Shown: positions 24,636-32,665, numbered from the stretch's first letter. The stretch: DNA of 37,563 nucleotides from Bacteroidota bacterium (GCA_018266845.1 JAFDZO010000005.1:66786-104348); one strand, 5' to 3'. Numbers and translations are program-made. Notes: generated from the letters alone by a model not told the origin.

Positions 24636-24896
24636 TTATGATAAGCTGTCTGCTGAACTTTCTAAGCTCGTTTTTAAACTTCCCTTTGATGAATATAATC
24701 TAGAGCTTGTAAATGGCTCTAAATAACCTTCCAGGTAATAAAAAACCACTTCTTCAGCGGTTCCATTATTGTCTGAATCAGTTACTTCAGAAACTGTTTT
24801 CAATATTTTAGCTGACTGCGGTACATTGTTATAAACAAAGTAAGCGGTAGCACCAACTTGTAATGCAGTTACGCTAGGTTTATTCGTAATTGGCAT
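24636..24896 (-). CDS. Stand-alone copy of the pentapeptide proteins' N-terminal domain
   Basis: 86 residues that align over their length with the N-terminal domain of the three pentapeptide-repeat genes: NKPSVTALQVGATAYFVYNN against NKPKKSKYQVGETVYVLNSS, then ILKTVSEVTDSDNNGTAEEV and YLEGYLEPFTSSRLYSSKG. There is no helix part. It shows the domain folds by itself and may be the original form from which the fusion proteins arose. It is 19 bp before the tube gene. Confidence 0.72.
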   Translation of the reverse strand: MPITNKPSVTALQVGATAYFVYNNVPQSAKILKTVSEVTDSDNNGTAEEVVFYYLEGYLEPFTSSRLYSSKGSLKTSLESSADSLS

Positions 24897-24903
24897 ATTT
24901 CTT

Positions 24904-25140
24904 TTATTTTAATTTATAAATCTCTTTTATTTCTTCGTCGTATATTTCGAATTTTTTATTCATAGTTGATTTCATTTCGTTCATAGTTTCGCTGATGTGC
25001 CTGAATTCATTCTTTATTGCTTCTATTTCCGTTTTCATTTCGAAAAATCCTCCCAATATACCGCAGGCTATTATTAATATTTTTATAAATTCCCACGTAA
25101 AATATTTAGAAAGATTATTTGTGTTATTTTCAGGAGGCAT
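24904..25140 (-). CDS. Small membrane protein with coiled coil (holin-like candidate)
   Basis: 78 residues. One hydrophobic helix (about 17-34, FIKILIIACGILGGFFEM) precedes a coiled-coil tail (EIEAIKNEFRHISETMNEMK and onward). This is like XhlA-type haemolysin/holin accessory proteins in size but with the helix at the N-terminal side. It is part of a cluster of small lysis-type genes (24904-25765). A holin, antiholin or anchoring role is plausible; the alternative is a tail-associated membrane protein. Confidence 0.6.
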   Translation of the reverse strand: MPPENNTNNLSKYFTWEFIKILIIACGILGGFFEMKTEIEAIKNEFRHISETMNEMKSTMNKKFEIYDEEIKEIYKLK

Positions 25141-25226
25141 TTTTATATTACTGTTTGTAATTAATAATGAATAATTGTTTCAAGCAATTTTTGACAGGAG
25201 AATTATTAATTATTCTTTACTAATTA

Positions 25227-25385
25227 TTAATTCTTACCCGCGTCAGCTGCGGAGATTCCGGTGATAAGTCCGCCCAAGCCAAGGCATATATACCCCGCGC
25301 TTTGCAGCGCCCTTCCGTTTGAGCTTACCAGCGCTGTTCCCATCGCCATTAGCAAGCCTCCTATGCTTGTTTTCCAGTTTTGCAT
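25227..25385 (-). CDS. Small holin-like membrane protein (52 aa)
   Basis: Translated from ATG at 25385 to TAA at 25229-25227: starts MQNWKTSIGGLLMAMGTALV, with a second hydrophobic run GYICLGLGGLITGISAADAG. Two glycine/alanine-rich helices in a 52-residue protein are typical of small phage holins. It lies one base before the stop of the upstream 49-aa gene, among the lysis genes. Confidence 0.68.
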   Translation of the reverse strand: MQNWKTSIGGLLMAMGTALVSSNGRALQSAGYICLGLGGLITGISAADAGKN

Positions 25386-25386
25386 T

Positions 25387-25536
25387 TTATTTTCCTTTTG
25401 ATTTGAAAATTGAAACTATCGAAATAAAGATACCTGCTATGCGCTCCAGTATTCCAACCCCTTCTTTTAAATCTTCCACTGTTGCTGAGTCAATTTTTTG
25501 CGCCGGATTTTTTCCGGCAGGTTTACTTTTGTCCAT
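25387..25536 (-). CDS. Small hydrophobic-tailed protein (49 aa)
   Basis: Starts MDKSKPAGKNPAQKIDSATV and ends with a short hydrophobic helix (ERIAGIFISIVSIF) and a basic tail. A good Shine-Dalgarno (AGGAGA, about 7 bp before the ATG) is present. It overlaps the end of the signal-peptide gene (25523-25765) by 14 bp and lies next to the holin-like gene. Its role is not recognised; its length and location suggest a lysis regulator or a tail-membrane peptide. Confidence 0.6.
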   Translation of the reverse strand: MDKSKPAGKNPAQKIDSATVEDLKEGVGILERIAGIFISIVSIFKSKGK

Positions 25537-25765
25537 TTTCTTTCTCCTGTTTTAACCGCCTCTCCTCCAGCTCAATATATTTGTTCAGCAAGTCAATGCA
25601 CCATTGAAGTCCAATGTATTGATTTTTGCTTGATACAGTTTCCTGCAGCTTTACAAAATATTCCCTATCGGAAATATATTGTTTTAAGTGAAGGCTATCG
25701 GCAGTTGTTTGAGAAAACCCGATTGAGCATATCAGCATTAATAATGCTGTTAAGAAAATTTTCAT
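25523..25765 (-). CDS. Small secreted coiled-coil protein (spanin-like candidate)
   Basis: 80 residues. Signal peptide MKIFLTALLMLICSIGFSQ, then a helical charged part (YISDREYFVKLQETVSSKNQ, then LLNKYIELEERRLKQEKENG). Small exported coiled-coil proteins next to endolysin and holin in phages of Gram-negative hosts are often spanin subunits. There is no clear lipobox cysteine, so the outer-membrane type is not shown. It overlaps the following 49-aa gene. Confidence 0.6.
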   Translation of the reverse strand: MKIFLTALLMLICSIGFSQTTADSLHLKQYISDREYFVKLQETVSSKNQYIGLQWCIDLLNKYIELEERRLKQEKENGQK

Positions 25766-25766
25766 A

Positions 25767-27086
25767 TTAAAATCCTGTTAATGATGTTCCCAAATCTGTT
25801 GTTGAAAGTGTTCCGCCGGTGCTAACTGTAACTCTCCAATAATGACCGTTACTGTCTTTTAGCACAACACCTTTAGAAGAGTCGTCATGAACAAAATCCC
25901 CGCCGATAGTTTTTGTGTATCCGCTAAGATCTGCAAGCATAAGTTTAAGGCTTCCATTTGTCGAAGGAGAAAGCCCCGGATAAGATGATGTTATCCCTCC
26001 GATTCCAAAGCACGAAAAGCCGGAACCGTATGCATATACATTTGATGAGCTTCCCGATGCAAGACCGCCTCTGCCTGACCAGCTTATCCCATTATTTGCT
26101 CCGGCAACAATATCGCTTTGCGATACAATCGTCCCGGTTGAAATCCTGCCATCTCTTCTTACACTGAACATTGATACCCCCCCTACCTGCAAATCTATTA
26201 GTAACGACGAAGTTGAAGACGAAGTGTTAGTAATGTTCAATTTCAAAGCAGTCGGCGCGCCGCTCGTATTCCATGTCTGGGAAATGTCAACTGCGGGATT
26301 AGTCATCGAGCCTGTTAAAGTCGAAGGCGAGATAAACTCTGTTCCCATCGTATCAATTTTATAAAGGGTTTTCTCTATGCCCGTAATCTGCAAAAGAGGT
26401 TTCCCGTTTATCCACCTGAAATTGAATGAGCTTGAATCAATTGCCTGCGAGTAACTGGTTCTGTCCAAGTTTTTTGTTGTTTCTACAAAGTTGAAAACTG
26501 TATCAGTGCCGATAACAAATCTCGAATAATTCTGCAAACCTGCGCCAAGACCTATTTTTCCACTGAAATTATTTATCTGCGTCAGATAAGCAACATTTGA
26601 AAGAGTACCGGATGTATTAATATCACTTCCATTCAATAAATACTTTACGGTTGCATTTACTGTATCAAACGTTTGCTTTCTTCCCACGAATGAATTCGAT
26701 TTATCTATGAACGCAAGGCGTGTTGTATCAATAGAAGAAGATGAATTCAACAGGTAAACTGCTTTAACCCTCACTTTACCCGGGTCAATTCCCATAAAGC
26801 TTGTTTTATTTTCAACAAGCGAATACAACCCGTTATCAGTGTTTGAAACAAATTTCCAGTTCGCGGTATCGGCAGAGGTAAGGGCAAAAACCGATTCACC
26901 CTGAACCTGCCCTGCGCTCAATCCTGAAAACACAGAAGAATTTGTTACCAGTGTGTACTTTCCGTCTTCCGTATTAGAAATCAGGCTCCACTGTGCTTCG
27001 GCTTCGCTAATGAATAATGAATAGTTAACAATTAATAATGTCAATATTCCAAGCGGTGTAAATTTTTTAAAAAAATTCTTTATCAT
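25767..27086 (-). CDS. Secreted phage tail-fibre-like protein
   Basis: 439 residues. A long Sec signal peptide (MIKNFFKKFTPLGILTLLIV, cleavage after AEA before QWS) leads into two similar about 45-residue repeats (QWSLISNTEDGKYTLVTN and NWKFVSNTDNGLYSLVEN). A fibre shaft follows with NLNI/TLN words. The C-terminal region contains DISQTWNTSGAPTALKLNIT and LQVGGVSMFSVRRDGR, a phrase common in phage tail fibres (SLLLDLQVGGxSxFxVxxDG). It is the second protein here to combine fibre modules with a signal peptide. It lies next to the endolysin and small lysis genes, not with the other tail genes. Confidence 0.8.
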   Translation of the reverse strand: MIKNFFKKFTPLGILTLLIVNYSLFISEAEAQWSLISNTEDGKYTLVTNSSVFSGLSAGQVQGESVFALTSADTANWKFVSNTDNGLYSLVENKTSFMGIDPGKVRVKAVYLLNSSSSIDTTRLAFIDKSNSFVGRKQTFDTVNATVKYLLNGSDINTSGTLSNVAYLTQINNFSGKIGLGAGLQNYSRFVIGTDTVFNFVETTKNLDRTSYSQAIDSSSFNFRWINGKPLLQITGIEKTLYKIDTMGTEFISPSTLTGSMTNPAVDISQTWNTSGAPTALKLNITNTSSSTSSLLIDLQVGGVSMFSVRRDGRISTGTIVSQSDIVAGANNGISWSGRGGLASGSSSNVYAYGSGFSCFGIGGITSSYPGLSPSTNGSLKLMLADLSGYTKTIGGDFVHDDSSKGVVLKDSNGHYWRVTVSTGGTLSTTDLGTSLTGF

Positions 27087-27095
27087 TTTATTTCC

Positions 27096-27665
27096 TTATT
27101 CAAATTCTAAAATTTCATAAAAATCATTCGCATACGAGGCTATAAGTCCGGCTTTGTCAAGACCATTGATAATCCTCCTCGCATTAAAAAAATCCCTGCT
27201 GTTTTCTTTTATATAGTCCTGTAGTTTTTTTCCGGTAAATAAACCGCGTGTCATACCTATTTCGAGAATCATCCACGCATACAATTTTTGCATAGTAATC
27301 TCCGGCTGATTAATAAAATCAATTCCGAGCAGTTCAGTAAATAATTGATAGTTTACTTTACCCGTTAATTGAACATAGCCTCTGCCCTTATAACGGTTTG
27401 CCTCTGAAAGATTTTTTATTCCGAGCTTACCAATAAGGTATTTAAAGTAATTCCATCCGCCGCGCTCCTCAATAGGCTGAAACGTTTCAGCAGTTTCATG
27501 CTTTACCGTTGCAAGAATGTATGCAAACTCAGAAAGCCTGTTAATCAATCTGCTTTTTTCAAAGCACTCGATTAAAAAATTTAAGCCGTCAACCTGCCCC
27601 TGGCTTAAGCTGCCGAATTTTTGCCTGTATCCGGTATAAAATTTTTCAAGATTAATTTTAAACAT
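27096..27665 (-). CDS. Endolysin, glycoside hydrolase family 19-type
   Basis: 189 residues. ATVKHETAETFQPIEERGG (52-70) and RYKGRGYVQLTGKVNYQ (91-107) are the signature of GH19 chitinase-like phage lysozymes: the catalytic glutamate lies in the HETAE segment and the RGxxQLTG loop forms the cleft. It would cleave peptidoglycan glycan strands at lysis. No signal peptide or transmembrane helix, so export needs a holin; candidates lie downstream at 24904-25385. Confidence 0.85.
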   Translation of the reverse strand: MFKINLEKFYTGYRQKFGSLSQGQVDGLNFLIECFEKSRLINRLSEFAYILATVKHETAETFQPIEERGGWNYFKYLIGKLGIKNLSEANRYKGRGYVQLTGKVNYQLFTELLGIDFINQPEITMQKLYAWMILEIGMTRGLFTGKKLQDYIKENSRDFFNARRIINGLDKAGLIASYANDFYEILEFE

Positions 27666-27676
27666 TTTTATGCTTT

Positions 27677-28297
27677 TTATTCTAATGGACGAATTTCGTT
27701 AATAAGTAGTCCGTCTGTCCATGTTATATCCTCATCCCAGTTATCCCTTCCTACAACTTCCTTGAATTGTGCAACAGTCGCTGCATATTCTGGAAGTGTG
27801 GCATTTGTCAGATTTGCCGCTTTAAAATTTGCATTATGTATTTTTGCATTTGTCAAGTTTGCGCTTGAAAAAATTACACTCTGCACGTCTGCTCCTGTCA
27901 AATCTGCTCCTTCTAAGCGCGCAGTTGAAAAATCTGAATACCTCATATAAGCTCCGGCAAAATATCCGTATGTATAAATCTCCCATGAAGAAAAGTCAAT
28001 TCCTGAAAAAGCCGTTGAAACAGGGACAAGCCTGATACGGGAAGGAACAATGTGGCTGGGGCTTACCGTTACACCCGGGAAACAGAAAACATATCCTGGA
28101 TCAGAACCGGAAAATGAGTCTATTACATCGTTTAGATTCTCTCCATAGTCACCAACAACAAACAAAGACTCCGCATCATTTTCCTTTAAAAATTTCAATT
28201 CTCTTTTTAGGTCTTCAATTTTTTCGGGAGAATCATATTTCTGAATATCAGAAATAATTTCAAACAGTTTTCCTTTTACATCAAGCGCTTCCGGCAT
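27677..28297 (-). CDS. Pentapeptide-repeat phage protein, copy 4 (different N-terminal part)
   Basis: 206 residues. The N-terminal half differs from the other copies: a helical part (YDSPEKIEDLKRELKFLKEN) then a beta region (YVFCFPGVTVSPSHIVPSRI). The pentapeptide helix is at about 125-175 (DFSTARLEGADLTGADVQSV, SANLTNAKIHNANFKAANLT). The closing motif TVAQFKEVVGRDNWDEDITW is shared with copies 1-3. It lies between capsid and endolysin genes, 12 bp from both. A common C-terminal module with two unrelated N-terminal parts suggests modular shuffling. Confidence 0.8.
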   Translation of the reverse strand: MPEALDVKGKLFEIISDIQKYDSPEKIEDLKRELKFLKENDAESLFVVGDYGENLNDVIDSFSGSDPGYVFCFPGVTVSPSHIVPSRIRLVPVSTAFSGIDFSSWEIYTYGYFAGAYMRYSDFSTARLEGADLTGADVQSVIFSSANLTNAKIHNANFKAANLTNATLPEYAATVAQFKEVVGRDNWDEDITWTDGLLINEIRPLE

Positions 28298-28309
28298 TTT
28301 TTAATCTTC

Positions 28310-29125
28310 TTAAGGTTTATAAACTACTTCAGCAAATTTTGTATTGAGCAGCTTTGTTCCTGCCTGGCATACTAAATCTTTGATGTCTTTCAGATTTTCT
28401 TCATCGTAAACTTCTTTCAGCTCTGCCTGTCTTCCCATTACGAACGCTAAACCCGGTCCGTAGAAAGCAGTCATGTTTACTTTTTGCGCAGATGAAACAG
28501 TTACTGTCGGAACAAGTCCTGAAATGAAAATCTGGAATCCTAAAAGTGAAGGAACTCTTCCGCTCTCAAGATAATCTTTGTTGTATGATGTTGCATTTTT
28601 TACTGTATCAATTGCGAAAAATTCGTCAACTAAGTCAGCGCTGACAACAAGTACTCTGCCTGTTTGCGGAATTTTATTTTTGTCCATTCTCTTTTTAAGG
28701 GCGGTTAAATCTGCCCATGCCATTGATGAACCGGCAAATGCAGTCTTTGTTCCTGATTGTGCTTCGGTGATTACTTCAGAATCGAACTGCTCGCCTAACA
28801 CCAATGCGGCGGAGTCAAGATACTCTTTTATAAGAATGCCGTTAGATTCCCATTGCGCAGTGATTTCATTTGCAAGCGGAACTGCATAAGGTCCGAGCGG
28901 AACATTTATTAAAGCTGTGTCAGCTTTTGCATTCTTTCTGTCTGAATGTGTGGCAGATGTGCCGGTCTTCTTTACTTTCGGAATTGCCAAGTCAGGAATA
29001 TCAACTGATGTTGCTCCCGGTCTTACAAGAGCATCGAATCCCCTATTGCACGAGTTGTAAATATTTTGCTGTTCGATAAGTCTCTGAACAACACTGTCTG
29101 AAACTAATGTTTTTGAAAAAGCCAT
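28310..29125 (-). CDS. Major capsid protein (HK97-fold)
   Basis: 271 residues from ATG 29125 (MAFSKTLVSD); a longer frame to 29167 exists but the MAFS start is more likely. The sequence has the P-loop/E-loop style of HK97 capsids: VRPGATSVDIPDLAIPKVKK, then LANEITAQWESNGILIKEYL, LGFQIFISGLVPTV and MTAFYGPGLAFVMGRQAELK. It follows the protease/scaffold gene, the order seen in Mu-like heads (gpI, gpT). The C-terminal segment ends in VVYKP. Main structural protein of the head. Confidence 0.87.
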   Translation of the reverse strand: MAFSKTLVSDSVVQRLIEQQNIYNSCNRGFDALVRPGATSVDIPDLAIPKVKKTGTSATHSDRKNAKADTALINVPLGPYAVPLANEITAQWESNGILIKEYLDSAALVLGEQFDSEVITEAQSGTKTAFAGSSMAWADLTALKKRMDKNKIPQTGRVLVVSADLVDEFFAIDTVKNATSYNKDYLESGRVPSLLGFQIFISGLVPTVTVSSAQKVNMTAFYGPGLAFVMGRQAELKEVYDEENLKDIKDLVCQAGTKLLNTKFAEVVYKP

Positions 29126-29235
29126 TTTTTTTCGTTTTGTTATTAGGTTTAGTTTATGAAATTTCAAATTTCAGATTTCAGATTTCAAATGTAAAATATT
29201 TTAGTAGTTTGAAATTTGAAATTTTATATCTGAAA

Positions 29236-30213
29236 TTATTTGAAGTGCTCCTGCCTCATTTGCTCAAGCTCTGCCTCGGAGAAATTATTTTTCTCTATCA
29301 GCTTCGGGTTTCGCAAAATTTGTGCATATGTAATTCTTGCCCCTCTTTCATTGAAGTACTTCGGGTCCTTTAAATTTAAAGAGCCGTTCTGAACTTTATT
29401 TTTTTCGAACAGAGGATTTGCGGGAAGCATTTCGATGTAAGACTTGCATGCCTCGTAATCATTCTGCGCAAAAGTCAGGAGAAAATCTTTCTGCGCAGGG
29501 AGAATTTTCCCTGATGATACTGCATCGCCGATTAAATTTTCAGCGCGCTTTTCCGAGAGCTTCTCAATTTCTTCCTCGTACCTTCTCACTGCATCGCTAA
29601 GAGTGATAACTTCACTCTGCAAAGAATTGATTTTTGCCTCAGCATATTCGGCAATCTGCTCAATCTCTGCTCCGGGTTCCAGCCCAAGCGATTCTGCAAA
29701 GCGTGTTGTTTTTTCGCTCACGTTTTTTGTTTTTGTTTTAGAAGTTTTTTTAATTGATTTTTTTTCCTTTAGATTTCCCTCTTCTGAATCTTCATCGTGA
29801 AGATTTAAAAAACAGTCTTCGCTGAAATAGATGACAGCTTCTTTATCGGTCGTTTGGAACTGCATTTCAGGAAGACCTTTAACTTGAGGAAAATTCACCA
29901 GACTGACTGCACGCAGATATTTTCCGATTCCGTCATAGTCAGCTATTTCAATTGAAGGGCGTTTGTACTTTCCCTCTCTTACAAGCTGCTTTGCTTCATC
30001 GGAAATTTTTGAAAAAGTTACCCACAATTCTTTTCCTTTTGCTGCAACGCTGTCAATCCAGCCGAGCGCGCTTCCCTCTCTCTTATGGTCTAAGGTAAGC
30101 GGCGCTTCGTGATATGACGGAGAATAGTTTGAAGCAATTTGCTTTAAATCTGCTTCGCTTATTTCTCCTTGCGGATATTTGCCCGCTATAAAAACTTTGT
30201 ATTGCTTCTGCAT
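29236..30213 (-). CDS. Mu gpI-like prohead protease/scaffold protein
   Basis: 325 residues. The first 130 residues hold the protease fold (EAPLTLDHKREGSALGWID, then YKRPSIEIADYDGIGKYLRA and VSLVNFPQVKGLPEMQF), the pattern of Mu gpI-type serine proteases (H and S in the DH and RPSIE regions). The second half is helical and charged, the scaffold, as in Mu where gpI and its internal product gpZ cover both jobs. It directly precedes the capsid gene. The end has ARITYAQILRNPKLIEKNNF. Confidence 0.87.
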   Translation of the reverse strand: MQKQYKVFIAGKYPQGEISEADLKQIASNYSPSYHEAPLTLDHKREGSALGWIDSVAAKGKELWVTFSKISDEAKQLVREGKYKRPSIEIADYDGIGKYLRAVSLVNFPQVKGLPEMQFQTTDKEAVIYFSEDCFLNLHDEDSEEGNLKEKKSIKKTSKTKTKNVSEKTTRFAESLGLEPGAEIEQIAEYAEAKINSLQSEVITLSDAVRRYEEEIEKLSEKRAENLIGDAVSSGKILPAQKDFLLTFAQNDYEACKSYIEMLPANPLFEKNKVQNGSLNLKDPKYFNERGARITYAQILRNPKLIEKNNFSEAELEQMRQEHFK

Positions 30214-30520
30214 ATTGTAATTGTCGTTGGTTGTTGTCCGTTATTCGTGATTTATCTCCGTGCATTGAGTCAAATAGAATACCCTATTAACGATGAACGA
30301 ATAACAAGTAACGAGAAACGAACGAGTGCAATTTGCTAATAAAAAATTTTTCAAACTAAACCATTCAACCTATTACTACTAATAGGTAACTTTTTTTATT
30401 TTTTGCTTGACCCGTTTTTCCGGCAAACTTTCTGTCAAGCTTTTTTTGAAAAAATTTACCTATTACTACTAATGTCTTCTTTTCACTAATCTCGTTTGAA
30501 AGCTATTTATATATTTGCCA
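30214..30520. promoter_or_regulatory. Divergent intergenic region with direct repeats around a dyad
   Basis: 307 bp between minus-strand head genes and the plus-strand gp37 gene. A 16-bp word ACCTATTACTACTAAT occurs at 30368-30383 and 30458-30473 (90-bp spacing). Between the two is a 7-bp dyad GCTTGAC/GTCAAGC (30405-30411 and 30434-30440) ending in a seven-T run. The symmetry suggests a regulatory switch for the two divergent late transcripts, or an inversion-linked site. Repeated words such as ACGAATAACAAG also occur at 30297-30312. Confidence 0.55.
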
Positions 30521-30910
30521 ATGCTGAAAAACATATACAATAGCTTTAAATTATTTCTTAGTGATACTTTCCCTGATATTAAAATAGAAGAGTACAGAGG
30601 AGAGTTTAAAGATAAGTTTCCGGCAGGCTGGAATCCCAGCTTTCCATGCTGCTTAATAAAGCTCGGCGAGTACTCGCCGGCTGTGCGCTCTGCATCCAGA
30701 GAAATTATTAAGCACCGCGCAGATTTTACCCTTTACATAGGAGAAAAAAACTCATTAGGCTTTGATATAATACAAGATATTATTGATGAGCTTAACGGGC
30801 TGAACCTGCCGGTAGGCGAAGATTATTTTTCAATTGAGGTAAACTCCGTAAAATTCCTCACCGGAGTAAATGCAGTTAGGGTTCACACAATAGAAGTCAG
30901 CATTACATAA
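30521..30910 (+). CDS. Mu gp37-like (DUF1834) head-tail protein
   Basis: 129 residues from ATG 30521; a TTG two codons upstream is also possible. Residues such as EYRGEFKDKFPAGWNPSFPC, YIGEKNSLGFDIIQDIIDEL and the C-terminal VRVHTIEVSIT match DUF1834, the Mu gp37-like family that forms the head-tail connection or neck. It is the first gene of the plus-strand block, divergent from the protease gene. Confidence 0.75.
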   Translation: MLKNIYNSFKLFLSDTFPDIKIEEYRGEFKDKFPAGWNPSFPCCLIKLGEYSPAVRSASREIIKHRADFTLYIGEKNSLGFDIIQDIIDELNGLNLPVGEDYFSIEVNSVKFLTGVNAVRVHTIEVSIT

Positions 30911-31001
30911 CGCAATCAATAATTAATAAAGAGCAATGAGTAGTTCGTTCTCAATTATTAATTATAACTATTATTTATTATTCATTACAAACTATAGCAA
31001 A

Positions 31002-32168
31002 ATGTCTTTATCAAAAATTATTACTCTTCCGCAGGAGAAGAGCAAAAAGAGCAAAGATAAATTTTCGAAGGATTCCAGAGTAATTCCTTCAGCAAACATT
31101 CAGAACATCTATTCGTTATATACTTCCGAATTTTCGCAAATCGAGCCTTCAAATCTCAAGCATTACCTGGAATCCTCCCGCAAGGGGTTAAATTTCTGGA
31201 AGTCGCTGCTTTTTGAATACATAAGAAGAATGGACTTGCGTATTTCTGCCGTCTGCCAGACAAGAAAACTTTCTGTACTCGGTAAAAACTTTACAATCGA
31301 GTGCAGCGACTCCGGGATAAAAGAGTTCTCGGAAGAAGTCATTTCCAAAATCTGTTCGGTGGAAAATTTATTCACTGATATAGTAGAAAGCTCCATACAG
31401 GGTTTGAGTATTTTTGAAGTAAACTATAAGCTCTGCGGCGATAAAATTTTTATAGATGATTTGAGAAGAATACAAAATCATTTAGTTGTATATGACGATA
31501 TTCAGGAAAAGTATTTTATTCTTGATGCCTTAAAGGCTTCAGCTTTAAATTTAAGGCTTGCTTCCGGCGTAATTCAGGATAGAGTAGATATTACCGCACT
31601 TCCTTTGCTCGATGTGCCGGAAGAAAAGCTGCTTGAAGTGCATTCGTTCGACGGAGATAATCCGAACGGATTTTTAAACGGGTGTATTGATTCCCTGATT
31701 CTTGCTTATTTCTTTAAATCATACAGCGTAAAAGACTGGCATGTTTTCATAGAGAAATTCGCAAGCCCTATTGTAATCGGCAAGTACAGCTCAATGAATG
31801 AGCATGATAAAAACTCACTGTGGAACGCGCTTCAGAAAATTAAAAACAATTCTTCAGTGATAATTCCTGATGATGCGAGCATTACTTTCAGAGGAGACGA
31901 AAACAAGAGCGCTGCATCTTCGCTTTTCACAGGTAATATAGATTTTTGGAACAACGAAATTACAATCCGTGTGCTAGGGCAAAACCTGACAACAGAGCTT
32001 CAAGGAGGCGGTTCGCTTGCAGCAGCGGAAGTTCATAATGCAGTCAGACAGGATATTGTCAGCAGTGACTTAACGCTTATTGAAAACACGATGAACAGGC
32101 TTTTAAGAAAAGTAATTGATTTGAATTTTGCAGAAGTGGAGCATTATCCTAAATTCAGTTTTGAATAA
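31002..32168 (+). CDS. DUF935 portal protein (Mu gp29-like)
   Basis: 388 residues from ATG 31002 (MSLSKIITLP), the better start than a 30936 start in an AT-rich leader. It has the DUF935 portal features: DLRISAVCQTRKLSVLGKNF, then RRIQNHLVVYD, and KDWHVFIEKFASPIVIGKYS with GQNLTTELQGGGSLAAAEVH, the well-conserved C-terminal portal motif. It forms the dodecameric channel at the capsid vertex through which terminase (35432-36901) packs DNA. On the plus strand, against the terminase and capsid genes. Confidence 0.9.
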   Translation: MSLSKIITLPQEKSKKSKDKFSKDSRVIPSANIQNIYSLYTSEFSQIEPSNLKHYLESSRKGLNFWKSLLFEYIRRMDLRISAVCQTRKLSVLGKNFTIECSDSGIKEFSEEVISKICSVENLFTDIVESSIQGLSIFEVNYKLCGDKIFIDDLRRIQNHLVVYDDIQEKYFILDALKASALNLRLASGVIQDRVDITALPLLDVPEEKLLEVHSFDGDNPNGFLNGCIDSLILAYFFKSYSVKDWHVFIEKFASPIVIGKYSSMNEHDKNSLWNALQKIKNNSSVIIPDDASITFRGDENKSAASSLFTGNIDFWNNEITIRVLGQNLTTELQGGGSLAAAEVHNAVRQDIVSSDLTLIENTMNRLLRKVIDLNFAEVEHYPKFSFE

Positions 32169-32233
32169 AAAATTTTTCCGATTTCTTTTGAAACTGCGAT
32201 ACAAATTTTCATTATAAATTATTCATTAAAGAA

Positions 32234-32665
32234 ATGGCTTATACAAATAAAAATTATTTTCTTTTAAAAATAAAATCAGATGAGCTTGAAAGATTGACCG
32301 ACAATTCGGACGATGTTTTGAATTCGGCAATAGCAAGTGCAGATTCCTTGATAGATACTTATCTGAACAGTGTCTTTGAAAGTGTTCCGATACAGGTGCA
32401 AAGCGGAACTGTTCCCGCAATAATTCAGCAGTGCTCGTATGATATTGCTATATTCTATCTGCATGATAGAATACAGTACTCTGAAATTCCGCAGTGGGTG
32501 AAAGATAAATACAACGCAGCAGTAGATTTTTTAACAAAGATTGCAAAAGGCACTATTACGCTTGATGTTGAAACGGAAAACTCCGGTTCAAATGTCTATC
32601 AAAAACCCGATGAAGGAATAAGATATTCAGGCAATAGCACTGTAATGGGCAGGGATAGTTTTTAG
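32234..32665 (+). CDS. Mu gp36-like (DUF1320) protein
   Basis: 143 residues. ELERLTDNSDDVLNSAIASA, then DSLIDTYLNSVFESVPIQ, and CSYDIAIFYLHDRIQ are the DUF1320 signature (gp36 of Mu, a neck or head-completion protein). It begins 65 bp after the portal gene and ends just before a strong terminator. The order gp37, portal, gp36 on the plus strand differs from Mu, where portal comes first. Confidence 0.87.
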   Translation: MAYTNKNYFLLKIKSDELERLTDNSDDVLNSAIASADSLIDTYLNSVFESVPIQVQSGTVPAIIQQCSYDIAIFYLHDRIQYSEIPQWVKDKYNAAVDFLTKIAKGTITLDVETENSGSNVYQKPDEGIRYSGNSTVMGRDSF

